From Actinomadura terrae (lineage in GTDB: Bacteria; Actinomycetota; Actinomycetes; Streptosporangiales; Streptosporangiaceae), in NCBI RefSeq assembly GCF_022751215.1, contig NZ_JAICDG010000004.1, forward strand, positions 62,001 through 126,000: a stretch of DNA of 64,000 nucleotides, read 5' to 3'. This document shows positions 1-8,779 of this stretch, piece by piece (positions within the stretch are counted from its first letter, which is position 1; each line of letters opens with the position of its first letter). A model generated the notes under the pieces. That model searched no databases, was not told the DNA's origin, and worked only from the letters and a program-made list of their open reading frames with translations. Position numbers and translations under genes: made by a program.

Positions 1-411
1 CTGCGCTACGGCGAGGCTGTCCTCGTAGACGTGGTGGCGCGTGATCTGGCCGTTCTCGACCGTGAGGTGCAGGGCGAACCGGGCGCGGTAGGCGCGTCCG
101 GTGGCGCGGGCCGTCTGCCGAATTTCCCCGAGCACCACCGCGTCGTCCCCGTCCACGAGAACGCGTTCCACTTGGGTGTCGGCTTCCTCGGGGACGTGAT
201 GCTCGGCGATCCCCCGGAAATGGGCGGCCGCGTCTGCGCGGCCGGTCCGGTGCCGGATCCAGGGTGTGGCGGCGCGGCCGTGTTCGTTCTCGGGCCAGTT
301 CAACTTCCAGTCGCCCTGCTCGGCGTACATCGCCGCGATCCGTTCTGGATCGCCTTCACCGATCCGTCGCAGCAACTCCTCGACCACAGCGCGCGTGCCT
401 GTGTCGGACAT
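1..411 (-). CDS. SnoaL-like / NTF2-fold protein, partial (runs off window start)
   Basis: The ATG at 409-411 opens a frame that stays open to base 1, giving 137 residues with no stop, so the C-terminus lies outside the window. The N-terminus (MSDTGTRAVVEELLRRIGEG) followed by DPERIAAMYAEQGDWKLNW and a later RFALHLTVENGQITRHHVYED is the pattern of the SnoaL-like nuclear transport factor 2 fold: a helical N-terminus, then a curved sheet ending with an xVxxGxIxxxxxYxD strand. Members include polyketide cyclases, ketosteroid isomerases and many with no known reaction, so the substrate cannot be named. A purine-rich AGGCCGATC precedes the ATG. Fold assignment fairly sure, function unknown. Confidence 0.75.
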   Translation of the reverse strand, partial: MSDTGTRAVVEELLRRIGEGDPERIAAMYAEQGDWKLNWPENEHGRAATPWIRHRTGRADAAAHFRGIAEHHVPEEADTQVERVLVDGDDAVVLGEIRQTARATGRAYRARFALHLTVENGQITRHHVYEDSLAVAQ

Positions 412-655
412 GATCGGCCTCCTTCGGGTCGGACGAGGCCAACCTTGACAGCGCCGCCCGCCCCTGGGCGATTACCTCCCACGTAATCAACGCGGCGCGT
501 GGACACCGCTCGCGCTGATACGGACGGTGACGCTCAGACCCGTGAGCGCGCTTCCTATCTCGTCCAGGCCAGCAAGGGTGACGAGAGCGATTCCATCGTC
601 AGTGGTTTCGCCATCGGGAAGGTTCACCCCGCGGGGTGTCGGCGAAGCGGCGCGT

Positions 656-1075
656 TCATCGGTCTTCCGGGTCTGCCGGGTCTGTCGCTTGCTGAACGAG
701 CCGGGTGAGGCCCGTGTCGATGGCTCTGACCGCGTTCTCACTCGCGGCCCCGAGCCCGTGCCGGGCCGCGAGCCAAGACGCGTCGTTGTAGGTCAGCCAC
801 ACCTTGCCGTCGGCGTCCTCCCAGGCGAGGGCCTTCACCGGAAGGTCGATTCCGGCGGTCTGCCGGTCCTGCATCAACGGCGTCCCGCCACGGGGATGGC
901 CGAAGATGAGCAGCTGGGTCGGCCGCAGTTCGAACCCGGCGCGGACGGCGTTCTCCGCGTGATCGATCCGGGCGAAGACCAGCAGGCCGGCGTCGGCGGC
1001 CGCCGCCTGGAGGCGGTCGATCGTCTCGCCGACGGACCAACCGCTGGCGACGGTGACCATTCCTTGATCCCCCAT
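656..1075 (-). CDS. DUF302 domain protein
   Basis: A 139-aa protein with the compact DUF302 arrangement: VASGWSVGETIDRLQAAAADAGLLVFARIDHAENA, then LRPTQLLIFGHPRGGTPLM, then LPVKALAWEDADGKVWLTYND. These segments match the family pattern of sensing helix, IDHxxxA, FGNPxxGTxLM and LPLKxLxWED. The biochemical role of DUF302 is unknown; the fold is small and cytoplasmic. I start at 1075 because AAGGAAGGAC sits eight bases upstream; a second ATG at 1060 is possible. The longer upstream reading has no family similarity. It is divergent from the maleylpyruvate isomerase-like gene at 1225. Confidence 0.85.
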   Translation of the reverse strand: MGDQGMVTVASGWSVGETIDRLQAAAADAGLLVFARIDHAENAVRAGFELRPTQLLIFGHPRGGTPLMQDRQTAGIDLPVKALAWEDADGKVWLTYNDASWLAARHGLGAASENAVRAIDTGLTRLVQQATDPADPEDR

Positions 1076-1224
1076 ACCGGTCCTTCCTTCGGCGGCAGCC
1101 CATTTTCGCGCACCCGCGCCTGGGGAGGACCCCACCTGCCGAAAACGTTCGCCGCGCGGCGATGAGTTCCCGGGACATGGCTGGTCTGAGGAGGTGGACC
1201 TCATCAACGGCCGAAGGGAATGCC

Positions 1225-1851
1225 ATGAAGGGCGACGTGTGGCCGATCGTGCACGCCGAGCGCGCGGCGCTCATCGACGATCTCGCCGGTTTGACGGACG
1301 AGCAGTGGCAAAAACCCTCCCTTTGCGAAGGGTGGACGGTGCACGAGGTCGTCGCCCACCTGGTCGACACGGCGCTGACGACGCGCCTCGGCTTCGTGGC
1401 CGCGCTCGTCCGGGCGCGGTTCGATTTCGACCGGCAGAACGCGCGCGGCGTGGAGCGTGAGCTGGGTGCGACACCACAGGTGACGCTGGAGCGGTTCCGC
1501 CAGGTCGCGACGCGGACGTCGGGCCCTCCGGCGCCCCTGGACACCCGGCTCGTCGAGGAGGTCGTCCACGGGGAGGACATCCGCCGGCCGCTGGGCCTGG
1601 CCCGCGCCTACCCCCAGGACGCCGTGGTCAGGGCGCTCCGGTTGCAGGCGCGGACGTCCGCGTCGTTCGGAGGTGCCAAGGAGACGGCGGCCCACGTCCG
1701 GCTGACGGCCACGGATGCCGGGCTGTCGATCGGGGCGGGGCCGGAGGTGAGCGGCCCGGCGCTCGCGCTGCTGCTGGTCCTTTCCGGGCGGCGGACGGCG
1801 CTGGACGAGCTGGACGGCCCCGGCGTGGCGGCGCTCACGTCCACCGCTTGA
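1225..1851 (+). CDS. maleylpyruvate isomerase family mycothiol-dependent enzyme
   Basis: A 208-aa protein with the DinB/MDMPI four-helix fold. VWPIVHAERAALIDDLAGLTDEQW followed by PSLCEGWTVHEVVAHLVDTA is diagnostic: the histidine of W-T-V-H-E-V-V-A-H-L and a later VVHGEDIRRPLG supply metal ligands in characterised members. The C-terminal part (VRLTATDAGLSIGAGPEVSGPALALLLVLSGR) corresponds to the sterol-carrier-like half of the family. Proteins of this type use mycothiol, the thiol of actinomycetes, for isomerisation or detoxification; the substrate here is not evident. The ATG at 1225 follows CGAAGGGAA. It is 9 bp from the MerR gene downstream. Confidence 0.85.
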   Translation: MKGDVWPIVHAERAALIDDLAGLTDEQWQKPSLCEGWTVHEVVAHLVDTALTTRLGFVAALVRARFDFDRQNARGVERELGATPQVTLERFRQVATRTSGPPAPLDTRLVEEVVHGEDIRRPLGLARAYPQDAVVRALRLQARTSASFGGAKETAAHVRLTATDAGLSIGAGPEVSGPALALLLVLSGRRTALDELDGPGVAALTSTA

Positions 1852-1860
1852 ACCACGTGC

Positions 1861-2283
1861 ATGTCCAACTTCGCCACGCAAAATGGGGACATGGACGAGC
1901 TGACGCCGATACGGACGGTCTCCGACTGGTTCGGGCTGCCCCTCTCGACGCTGCACTACTGGGAACGGCGCGGGCTGCTGGAGCCGCGCCGCCGCTCCGG
2001 GCAGCGCTACTTCGACCACGAGCAGGTCTACCGGGTGGCGTTGATCAAGCTGTGGCGGGAGACCGGGCTGATGTCCATCGAGGAGATCGGCGTGCTGCTG
2101 CGCCGCGCCGAGGCCGGTCCGCGCTGGCGGGAGACCGTCCACGGCCGCATCGCCGCGCTGGAGGAGCACATCGCCCGGCTGGACGCGGCGCGCGACTACC
2201 TGCGCTACCTCCTCACCTGCCGGCACGAGGGCGCCCCGGAGGGCTGCCCGCTGTTCCGGGAGTCCGTTCCCGTGCCCTTCTGA
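1861..2283 (+). CDS. MerR-family transcriptional regulator
   Basis: A 140-aa regulator. The N-terminal winged helix is clear (TVSDWFGLPLSTLHYWERRGLLEPRRRSGQRYFDHEQVYRVALI), with the LHYWERRGLL helix and the R-Y-F/Y wing typical of MerR. A dimerisation helix follows (LEEHIARLDAARDYLRYLLTC). The C-terminus CRHEGAPEGCPLF has two cysteines, which could bind a metal or oxidant, but no complete metal-sensor motif is present. An internal ATG at 1891 (MDELTPIRTV) lies nearer the domain and is an alternative start. It converges on the MFS gene, whose stop is 4 bp away, so it is not necessarily the regulator of that operon. Confidence 0.9.
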   Translation: MSNFATQNGDMDELTPIRTVSDWFGLPLSTLHYWERRGLLEPRRRSGQRYFDHEQVYRVALIKLWRETGLMSIEEIGVLLRRAEAGPRWRETVHGRIAALEEHIARLDAARDYLRYLLTCRHEGAPEGCPLFRESVPVPF

Positions 2284-2287
2284 GTAG

Positions 2288-3751
2288 TCAGCGGGCACGG
2301 GGCATGACCAGGGTCGCCGCGAGGGCGGCGGCGGCCACGCAACCGGCCGAAACCAGGAAGGCGACGGTGTGACCGTGGGCGAGCGCCGCCGGGGCGTCCG
2401 CGCCGCCCCGTCCGGGATGCGCGTCGGCCCAGGCCCCCGCCGCCGAGGACGAGGCCGTGCTGATCACGGCGAGCCCGATCGCCCCGCTGGTCTGCCGGAC
2501 GGTGTTCAGCACGCCCGCCGCGAGCCCGTTCTGCTCCGGCGGGACGCCGCTGGTCGCCACGACCGTGATCGGGGTGAACGCGGCACCCGTCCCGAAACCG
2601 AAGACACAACCCGACACCACCACGGTCAGCGCGTACGAGCCGTCCACCCCCAGGAAGTAGGCCACCCCGGCGAACCCTGCCGCGCCGATCAGGCAGCACG
2701 CCACGACGGCGCGGCGCGGCCCGAGCAGGACCGTCAGCGGGCCCGCCGCCCGCGCGCCCGCGAACATCGCGATCCCGACCGGCAGGTAACCGAGCCCGGC
2801 CCGCAGCGGTGTCCAGCCGTGGACGTCCTGGAGGTACAGCGACAGCAGGATCGGGCTGGCGAAGAAGCCCAGTCCGTGCAGGAGCATCACCAGGTTTCCG
2901 CTGCTCACTGCCCGTGAACGGAAGATCCCCAGGGACAGCAGCGGTTCCCGGGCCCAGCGCGCTTGGTGCGCCAGGAAGATCCCCAGTAGCGCGAGACCAC
3001 CGGTTAGCGCGCCCGTTACCTCAAGGCTCGTCCAGCCCGCGACGGCGGCGCGCATCACCGCGTACACCACGCCGGTCAGCCCGGCGGTGGCCAGCGCGGC
3101 GCCCACCACGTCCAGCCGGGGACGGCGGCCCGGGACGTCGCGGCGCGGCAGGCCCCGCGCGGTCCCGGCGAGGGCGAGCACCCCGAGCGGGACGACCACG
3201 AAGAACACCCATCGCCACCCCGCCCACCCGGTGAGGACGCCCCCGACCAGCGGACCGGACGCGGCGCCGACCGCGCCGACCGCGCTCCACGTGCTGAGCA
3301 CCCGTGCCCGCCGTGCCGGGTCGGTGAACGTCGTGGTGAGCAGCGACAGCGTCACCGGCGCGAGCAGCGCCCCGCCGAACCCCTGGACGGCGCGCGCGGC
3401 CAGCAGTGTTACCGGTGTTACCGCGAGGCCGCCGAGCAGGCTCGCACCGGTGAACACGGACATGCCGGTGAGCAGCATCGCGCGGTGCCCGAACACGTCC
3501 GCGCACCGTCCGCCGAGCAGCAGGAACCCCGCGAAGGCGAGCGTGTAGGCGTTGACGACCCAGGGCAGCGTGGCCGTGGAGAACCCCAGCGAGCCGCGGA
3601 TGCCGGGCAGCGCCACCGACACGATCGTGGCGTCGAGGATGACGACGAACGTCCCCGCGCAGGCCAGCGCCATGACCAGCCGCTCGTGCCGCCGGATGTG
3701 CTCGTCCTTGGGGGGTGTCGTGGCGCGCCGTCTTTGCGTGAGCGGCCTCAT
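2288..3751 (-). CDS. MFS transporter, DHA2 / 14-TM drug exporter type
   Basis: A 487-aa membrane protein with about 14 hydrophobic segments. The family motif A is visible as LLLGGRCADVFGHRAML after TM2, and motif C-like GAVGAASGPLVGGVLTG lies in TM5; both point to the EmrB/QacA subgroup of proton-coupled exporters. It is the last gene of an operon read leftward: its ATG (3749-3751) overlaps the stop of the AtzG-like gene in an ATGA arrangement, which in turn overlaps the amidase. The coupling suggests that it exports or imports the amide handled by the amidase, though drug efflux is the default family role. Confidence 0.9.
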   Translation of the reverse strand: MRPLTQRRRATTPPKDEHIRRHERLVMALACAGTFVVILDATIVSVALPGIRGSLGFSTATLPWVVNAYTLAFAGFLLLGGRCADVFGHRAMLLTGMSVFTGASLLGGLAVTPVTLLAARAVQGFGGALLAPVTLSLLTTTFTDPARRARVLSTWSAVGAVGAASGPLVGGVLTGWAGWRWVFFVVVPLGVLALAGTARGLPRRDVPGRRPRLDVVGAALATAGLTGVVYAVMRAAVAGWTSLEVTGALTGGLALLGIFLAHQARWAREPLLSLGIFRSRAVSSGNLVMLLHGLGFFASPILLSLYLQDVHGWTPLRAGLGYLPVGIAMFAGARAAGPLTVLLGPRRAVVACCLIGAAGFAGVAYFLGVDGSYALTVVVSGCVFGFGTGAAFTPITVVATSGVPPEQNGLAAGVLNTVRQTSGAIGLAVISTASSSAAGAWADAHPGRGGADAPAALAHGHTVAFLVSAGCVAAAALAATLVMPRAR

Positions 3752-3984
3752 GCTGATTCCTTTGGCCGCATGTGAACGCCGCGCTCCAGCACGGGACTCG
3801 CGTACCGCGCCTCCGCCACGTCGAACAGGGCGTCGATGGCCGGACGCGTCGCGACATAGGACGCGACAAGCCCGGCGATCTGCCGCTCCCCCGCCGGGAG
3901 GTCGGCGGCGGCAAGCAGACTCCTCACCCGCACGCTCACATCGCGGTAAACAGCGGTTACATCGTTCTCGTTGGGGGTGGTCAC
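3748..3984 (-). CDS. small AtzG-like (DUF4089-type) amidase partner
   Basis: A 78-aa protein starting at GTG (3982-3984) behind a strong GAGGAGGT ribosome-binding site. It is helical, with LPAGERQIAGLVASYVATRPAIDALFDVAEARYASPVL. Its length, acidic helical character and position directly after an amidase match AtzG-type subunits, which pair with AtzE-type amidases in cyanurate/allophanate-like pathways. I could not verify a profile match, so the family is inferred from context and the terminal A-E-x-R-Y-x-x-P-x-L pattern. Start and stop overlap the neighbours by 4 bp on each side, implying translational coupling and equimolar production. Confidence 0.6.
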   Translation of the reverse strand: MTTPNENDVTAVYRDVSVRVRSLLAAADLPAGERQIAGLVASYVATRPAIDALFDVAEARYASPVLERGVHMRPKESA

Positions 3985-5390
3985 GCGGTTACCTCCTCGG
4001 ACGGTCCGGTTACCGCGGTGTCCAGCGCGGGGGTGCGGCGGTGCCAGGCGGTGTGTCGCTGGAACGCGTCGCCGGCCCGGAGGACCGCGGCCTCGTCCGA
4101 GACCGGGCCCGCGATCTGCATCGACAAGGGCAGGCCGGACGCGGTGTGCCCCATCGGCACCGCGAGCACGGGATTGGCCAGCGGGTTCCAGTACAGCGTG
4201 TGGATCTTCCCGAAGGCGCCCGCGCTGTCCTGGTGGCCCGCCTCGTCGGCCAGGGCGTCGAACGGCGGGGCCCCGATCGACGCGGTCGGGCACACGATCA
4301 CGTCGACGTCCGCGAACAGCGCGTCGACGGCCCGCTGCGCCACCTGCCGGACGCGTTGCGCCTGGACGTACTCCGCGCCCGACACCAGCGCGCCCGTGGC
4401 GAGCAGCCCGCGTGCGGCCGCGGTGTAGTCGTCCCAGCGGCGGGCCAGGTCGGCGCGGTGGTAGGCCAGGCCCTCGCTGGTCGCGGTGACGAGGGTCGCG
4501 GTGACCATCTCCCGCCAGTAGGGCAGGGTGATCTCCACCGGGACGGCGCCCAGCCCGGCCAGGACGGACACGGCCTCGTCGAACGCGCCGCGCACCGCCG
4601 GGTCGCCGTCCGCCGGGAAGTGGTGCTCACGCGCGATACCGACCCGGACGCCGGTCAGGTCACCCTCGAAGCGCGGCTCGGTGAAACCGGTTACCCCGGC
4701 GATAACGCTCAGTACCGCGGAGCAGTCGCGGGCACTGCGGGCGAGAGGGCCCACGCGGTCGAGGCTGTAACCGAACGGCACGCAGCCGTCGACCGGGACG
4801 CGGCCGAAGGTCGGCATCAGCCCGGTCACCCCGCAGAAGGCGGCGGGCATGCGGATGCTACCGCCGGTGTCGCTGCCGAGCGCGGCGAGGAACATCCCCG
4901 CCACGATTCCGCTCCCGGAACCCGAGCTGGAGCCCCCGGCCCAGGACTCATGCCGCCATGGGTTGCGTGGGATGGGGAATGGTTTGTCCGGTTCCGGGAG
5001 TCCGCAACCGAACTCCATCGCGGTCGTCTTCCCGGTGAGGACGGCACCGGCCGCGCGCAACCGGGCCACGACCGGCGCGTCCCGTCCGGCGCCCCAGTCC
5101 GGGTCGAGGACGAGGCTCTGCGCGGTGGTCGGGCCGTCCGCCGCCGCGATCGTGTCCTTGACGCCGACCGGGACGCCGTGCAGCGGCCCCCGGTCGACGC
5201 CGCGCGCCAGTTCCTCGTCCGCGCGGCGGGCCGCCGCGAGCGCCTGTTCGTCGAACCGCGCCAGATACACCCCGAGCGACGCGTCGGACCGGTCCGCCGC
5301 GGCGATCGCCGCCTCGGTCAGGCCGACGCTGGTCACCGTCCCGTTACGTAGCGCGTCAGCGGCCTCGGTCAGGGTCAACGCCTCGATCAC
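3981..5390 (-). CDS. amidase signature family hydrolase (AtzE-like)
   Basis: A 469-aa amidase. The catalytic Ser-cisSer-Lys set is visible: Lys78 in HGVPVGVKDTI, Ser154 in WAGGSSSGSGSG and nucleophile Ser178 in GSDTGGSIRMPAAFCGVTG; the 24-residue spacing between the serines equals that of fatty acid amide hydrolase. It hydrolyses a carboxamide to acid and ammonia; the substrate is not readable. The GTG start at 5388-5390 follows GGAGGTGG at ideal spacing; the longer reading from 5468 would run through the palindrome at 5447. It leads an operon with an AtzG-like partner and an MFS transporter, both overlapping. Confidence 0.9.
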   Translation of the reverse strand: MIEALTLTEAADALRNGTVTSVGLTEAAIAAADRSDASLGVYLARFDEQALAAARRADEELARGVDRGPLHGVPVGVKDTIAAADGPTTAQSLVLDPDWGAGRDAPVVARLRAAGAVLTGKTTAMEFGCGLPEPDKPFPIPRNPWRHESWAGGSSSGSGSGIVAGMFLAALGSDTGGSIRMPAAFCGVTGLMPTFGRVPVDGCVPFGYSLDRVGPLARSARDCSAVLSVIAGVTGFTEPRFEGDLTGVRVGIAREHHFPADGDPAVRGAFDEAVSVLAGLGAVPVEITLPYWREMVTATLVTATSEGLAYHRADLARRWDDYTAAARGLLATGALVSGAEYVQAQRVRQVAQRAVDALFADVDVIVCPTASIGAPPFDALADEAGHQDSAGAFGKIHTLYWNPLANPVLAVPMGHTASGLPLSMQIAGPVSDEAAVLRAGDAFQRHTAWHRRTPALDTAVTGPSEEVTA

Positions 5391-5446
5391 GTTCCACCTC
5401 CGTAACGCCGCCCCTGCTGGGCGGCGGGCAGAACGCAACCTTCGTA

Positions 5447-5464
5447 ACTCAACCCGGGTTGAGT
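5447..5464. promoter_or_regulatory. 18-bp perfect palindrome upstream of amidase operon (candidate operator)
   Basis: ACTCAACCCGGGTTGAGT is a perfect inverted repeat 57 bp upstream of the amidase GTG. It is flanked on both sides by GCAACC. Its size and position fit a dimeric repressor site (TetR, MarR or GntR type). No adjacent gene is an obvious cognate regulator, so it may be bound by a distant protein. Confidence 0.55.
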
Positions 5465-5502
5465 GCAACCACGTGTGAGTGACGTCTCCCCGAGACGGAA
5501 CA

Positions 5503-5535
5503 GCCCCGGGGCGTCCGGCGTGGACGCCCCGGGGC
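5503..5535 (-). terminator. GC-rich hairpin after the 5551 gene
   Basis: GCCCCGGGGCGTCC and its exact complement are separated by five bases (14-bp stem). It lies 16 bp past the stop of the secreted-protein gene, and no U-tract follows, as is common for actinomycete terminators. It may also insulate the divergent amidase promoter. Confidence 0.65.
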
Positions 5536-5550
5536 CGTAACCGGAAGGTG

Positions 5551-7248
5551 TTAGCGCAGGCCGTAGGCGCGGGTCACGGTCTGCTGGACCGCGTTCCCGG
5601 AGCCGTCGGCGGCCTTGAACCGCAGGGCCACATAACCGTTGTTGCTGGCGGGGTGGGCGATCGCGGCCGTCCAGCGGTCGGTGCCGGACGGGGTCAGCGG
5701 CGCGCTGGTCCAGGTCGCGCCGTCGTTGAAGGAGACCTCAAGCGACGACGAGGTGACGGCGGTTCCGCCCTCGGGCCGCTCGACCGTGATGTTCAGCGGG
5801 AACGTGGTGCCGGACGGCGCGCGCCCGTTGGCGTCGAAAGCACCCGTGATGCGTGGCTGGAGCAGACCGCGCTGGTGCTCGAACGGGTCCCCGGGCTTTT
5901 CGGTGGACGGGAAACTCCAGCTCGTCTTGATGCCCGTGGCGTATTTCGACCAGGGGACCTGGCGTGTCACGGACATGTCGAGCCGGTATTGCGCGGTGTC
6001 GGCGGGCACCGTCCAGTCTCCGGCGAGGGGGTTGGTGCTCTCGCCGACCTTCTGCCCGTTGCGGTAGAGGGTGAGCGTGCCGGTGGTGCCCTGGGAATTG
6101 TTGCCCGCGGAGTTCTCGTAGCCGAGCTGCCCGGTGTCGGCCAGCATCGGACGGGCGAGGAGCTGCCCCTGGCCGTGCCCGACCTTCATCGTCGGCCCGA
6201 AGGCGGCCTTGTTCCACGCCGCGGAATAGGTGGCCCCGGCGGTGTAGGAGCGCAGCCCGGTCTGCTGCTCCACCACCTGGACGCTGTTCAACTGGTAGAA
6301 GTACAGGCCCCTCCAGTTCATGCCGTTCGCGGTGTAGTAGACGCGCTGGGTACTGGGCGCGTTGGCGAGATGCAGGAGCCCGGGCGCCGCGCCGATGCCG
6401 TTGAAGTCGGCGTAGTCGACGTGCGGCCCGGCGCTGGCGGACGGCACTCCCTGGGTGCCGTAGGTGGTGTTCACCAAGGCGAGGCTTTCCGGCGTCGCGG
6501 TGAAGGTCAGCGCGGACGGAATATGTCCGGACGTCGGGAACGCGAGATTGTAGACGCGCGGGGACGGCTGGGTCGTCAGCGGTTCCGACTGGCTTTCCGC
6601 ATAAAGGAAATGGTACGGACGGGATGTGCTCGCCGATGGCCACGCGCGCAGGCTGAGCCCCGGCCTGCCGCTGATGATCGTGACGAGTTCCTGGCCCGCG
6701 ATCGTCTGGACGAGCTGGGCGTGGCTGACGACGAGCGAGGCGGTCGCGGACGGGCTGACCGCCTTGATCTCCGACGCCGTCCGCGCGTCCAGCGTGAGGT
6801 CGACGTCACCGTGCACCTGGAGCGTGGGGTCGCCGTACAGGGCGAGGTCGGTGGGCGCGTCGCGGGCCCCGGTGAGCACGATTACGGTCAGGCTGTAATC
6901 GCCGTCCGGGACACTCGCGGTGAGCGTGTCACCGGCCTCGACCAGCGGGTACTCCGCGCCGGTCGCCGGATCGATGATGGTGGCGAGCGGCGCGACGGGC
7001 ATTCCGTCGATGTTGATGCCGCGCAGGGTGACCGTGTGGTCGGCGGCCGTGGACCGCGCCTTGGCTTTGATCTTGCTGTGGCCGAGGGTGAACAGGGGCC
7101 CTGCGGAGCCGGGGAGCGGCGGCCGGGCGGCCGCGCCGGGCGCCGCCTGGTCGGCCGTGGTCTTCGGGGACGCCGTCGCCGTCTGCGGGACGACGAGCAG
7201 CGCCGCGAGCGCGGCCCCGATGGTCAGGGTAGTTCTCCAACGCCTCAC
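5551..7248 (-). CDS. secreted protein with C-terminal peptidase-associated beta module
   Basis: A 565-aa exported protein. From the GTG at 7246-7248 (AAGGGAAA upstream) it begins VRRWRTTLTIGAALAALLVVPQTATA, a classical Sec signal with cleavage likely after ATA. The mature part is beta-rich with no recognised catalytic motif. The last ~75 residues (VSFNDGATW...VALRFKAADGSGNAVQQTVTRAYGLR) resemble the accessory C-terminal module found on actinomycete S8 serine proteases, but no S8 domain is present. The gene at 49471 has the same end module and a similar N-terminal layout, so the two are paralogues. Role unknown; extracellular binding is the most that can be said. Confidence 0.8.
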   Translation of the reverse strand: MRRWRTTLTIGAALAALLVVPQTATASPKTTADQAAPGAAARPPLPGSAGPLFTLGHSKIKAKARSTAADHTVTLRGINIDGMPVAPLATIIDPATGAEYPLVEAGDTLTASVPDGDYSLTVIVLTGARDAPTDLALYGDPTLQVHGDVDLTLDARTASEIKAVSPSATASLVVSHAQLVQTIAGQELVTIISGRPGLSLRAWPSASTSRPYHFLYAESQSEPLTTQPSPRVYNLAFPTSGHIPSALTFTATPESLALVNTTYGTQGVPSASAGPHVDYADFNGIGAAPGLLHLANAPSTQRVYYTANGMNWRGLYFYQLNSVQVVEQQTGLRSYTAGATYSAAWNKAAFGPTMKVGHGQGQLLARPMLADTGQLGYENSAGNNSQGTTGTLTLYRNGQKVGESTNPLAGDWTVPADTAQYRLDMSVTRQVPWSKYATGIKTSWSFPSTEKPGDPFEHQRGLLQPRITGAFDANGRAPSGTTFPLNITVERPEGGTAVTSSSLEVSFNDGATWTSAPLTPSGTDRWTAAIAHPASNNGYVALRFKAADGSGNAVQQTVTRAYGLR

Positions 7249-7422
7249 CTGGTTTCCCTTCTGTGCGCTGACAGGAGGTCGAGGAGTGGGCGCAGAACCG
7301 GACGGAGTGATCCTGCGAGAGGATCGCACCTGCGGGAAGTTCCGTCCCTTTCTTACATGATCATCCTAACCTCGATCACGGGGATTTTGTCCCGCGCCAA
7401 ACGCGATAGTGACCGTTGAGGC

Positions 7423-8526
7423 TTATGAATCCGGTGGGACGAAAGTGGCCAGAGAGGCGCGGAAGACCGCCGGGAATCGGAGGTCGCAGTAGGAGGTAAT
7501 CCGGCGGGCGGCGGCACGATCACGCGCGGACGCGGCGTCATCACCCAGAGCCGCGCGGATACCGGCGCGGTGCTGGTAGAACAGCGCGTTACGCCAGCCC
7601 AGCCGCGTCGCCCGCCGTTCGAATTGGAGGGCTTGGCGGTCACGGCCGTTGAGGTGCAGCGCCCACGCGAGGGCGTCCGCGACGGTCACTCCCCGGCTGC
7701 GGGACCATTCGGCCCGTGCGTGCTGAAGCGCGCCCGCCGCGTCGCCGGAGTCGGCGGCGTCCAGGTCGTTCACGACTCCGTTGGCGGCGAGAGACCGCCA
7801 TTCCGCGCGCAGCAGTTCGTCCTGGCGGGCGGCCTCCCGCCTATGCCCGGCGGCTCTCAGCACCTCTATGTACTCGATGAAGTTGCGTGGACGCGGGGCG
7901 CGGTCCACGATGGCGCGGTAGCCGTCGGCCGCCGATTGCAGGTCGCCGCGCAATGCGTGCACCTTGGCCCTTCCATGCCGAGCGGGCAGGAACGCGGGAT
8001 CGGTGGCGAGCGCGGCCAGGTAATGCCGGTCGGCCGCGTCCAGGTCACCGGACTGGAGGGCGAGTGCGGCGCCGGCGGCCTTATAGGCGCCGAGGTGGGT
8101 GTAGGCGTCGGCGAGCACAGCTTGCACGTCAGCGCCGATGCGCGTGCCGCGCTCACCCCAGCTAACGGCGTCGGCGTATTCGTGCCGGGCGTTGGCCAGC
8201 GACGCCATCGCGGCCATCGCCGAAGCGTTGCCGGTGCCGTTGAGGCTCAGCGACCGGGGGAGGGCCTCCTCGGCCTTCGGATAGAAGGCGGGATCGACGG
8301 TGACCCCGGCCCGCGCGATGTAGGCGGCGCCCAGGGCCGCCCACGTCCGGTAATCGCGCGGGGAACAGCGCAGGCTGTTCTGATACCGGACGATAGCGCC
8401 GGACGGCACCGCGAAATGGCGTCTTTCAGGCGCGGACCGATAGTGCAGCACATCGGCGCCGGCCGCCACAGCGACGGACAATGCCGTGGCCGCCGCCAGG
8501 CGCAGCGCATAGCGATCGGTCAGCAC
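7423..8526 (-). CDS. TPR-repeat protein with N-terminal membrane anchor
   Basis: A 367-aa protein from the GTG at 8524-8526. YALRLAAATALSVAVAAGADV is a single hydrophobic segment, either signal peptide or anchor. The rest is helical repeat: WAALGAAYIARAG, ALAALANARHEYADAVSWGERG, LADAYTHLGAYKAAG, LDAADRHYLAALATDPAFLPARHGRAKVHALRGDLQSAADGYRAIVDRAP, all with tetratricopeptide spacing. Such proteins are scaffolds for protein interactions. The start is uncertain: the ribosome-binding site is weak (ACGGAGAG), and upstream ATG/GTG codons exist in the same frame. It is divergent from the membrane protein at 8780. Confidence 0.75.
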   Translation of the reverse strand: MLTDRYALRLAAATALSVAVAAGADVLHYRSAPERRHFAVPSGAIVRYQNSLRCSPRDYRTWAALGAAYIARAGVTVDPAFYPKAEEALPRSLSLNGTGNASAMAAMASLANARHEYADAVSWGERGTRIGADVQAVLADAYTHLGAYKAAGAALALQSGDLDAADRHYLAALATDPAFLPARHGRAKVHALRGDLQSAADGYRAIVDRAPRPRNFIEYIEVLRAAGHRREAARQDELLRAEWRSLAANGVVNDLDAADSGDAAGALQHARAEWSRSRGVTVADALAWALHLNGRDRQALQFERRATRLGWRNALFYQHRAGIRAALGDDAASARDRAAARRITSYCDLRFPAVFRASLATFVPPDS

Positions 8527-8779
8527 GGCCGCTCTCCGTCTCAGGGGACGCGAGGCGAAAGGCCCCGGTTTGATCGTCCACCACCGAATACTTCCGCTAT
8601 CGGCGCATGGCAGACGTCGAACACCGCTACACGGAAACCGTCGTCCATTATTCGATGCCGCCGCCCAGCGGCCCGGAACGAACACCGTCTTTTGGCGAAC
8701 AAGTTACCGCCCAATGGTCTTGGCGGCGGCCCGGGGCGCGATTTCGCGGCCGCCTGATAGACGGCGCGAGAGGCGGGGC

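Noticed and set aside
3400..4760. Frequent GGTTACC/GGTAAC motifs in the amidase-MFS operon
   Set aside because: Mostly Val-Thr codon pairs and start-region sequence; no regular spacing, so not treated as a regulatory repeat.
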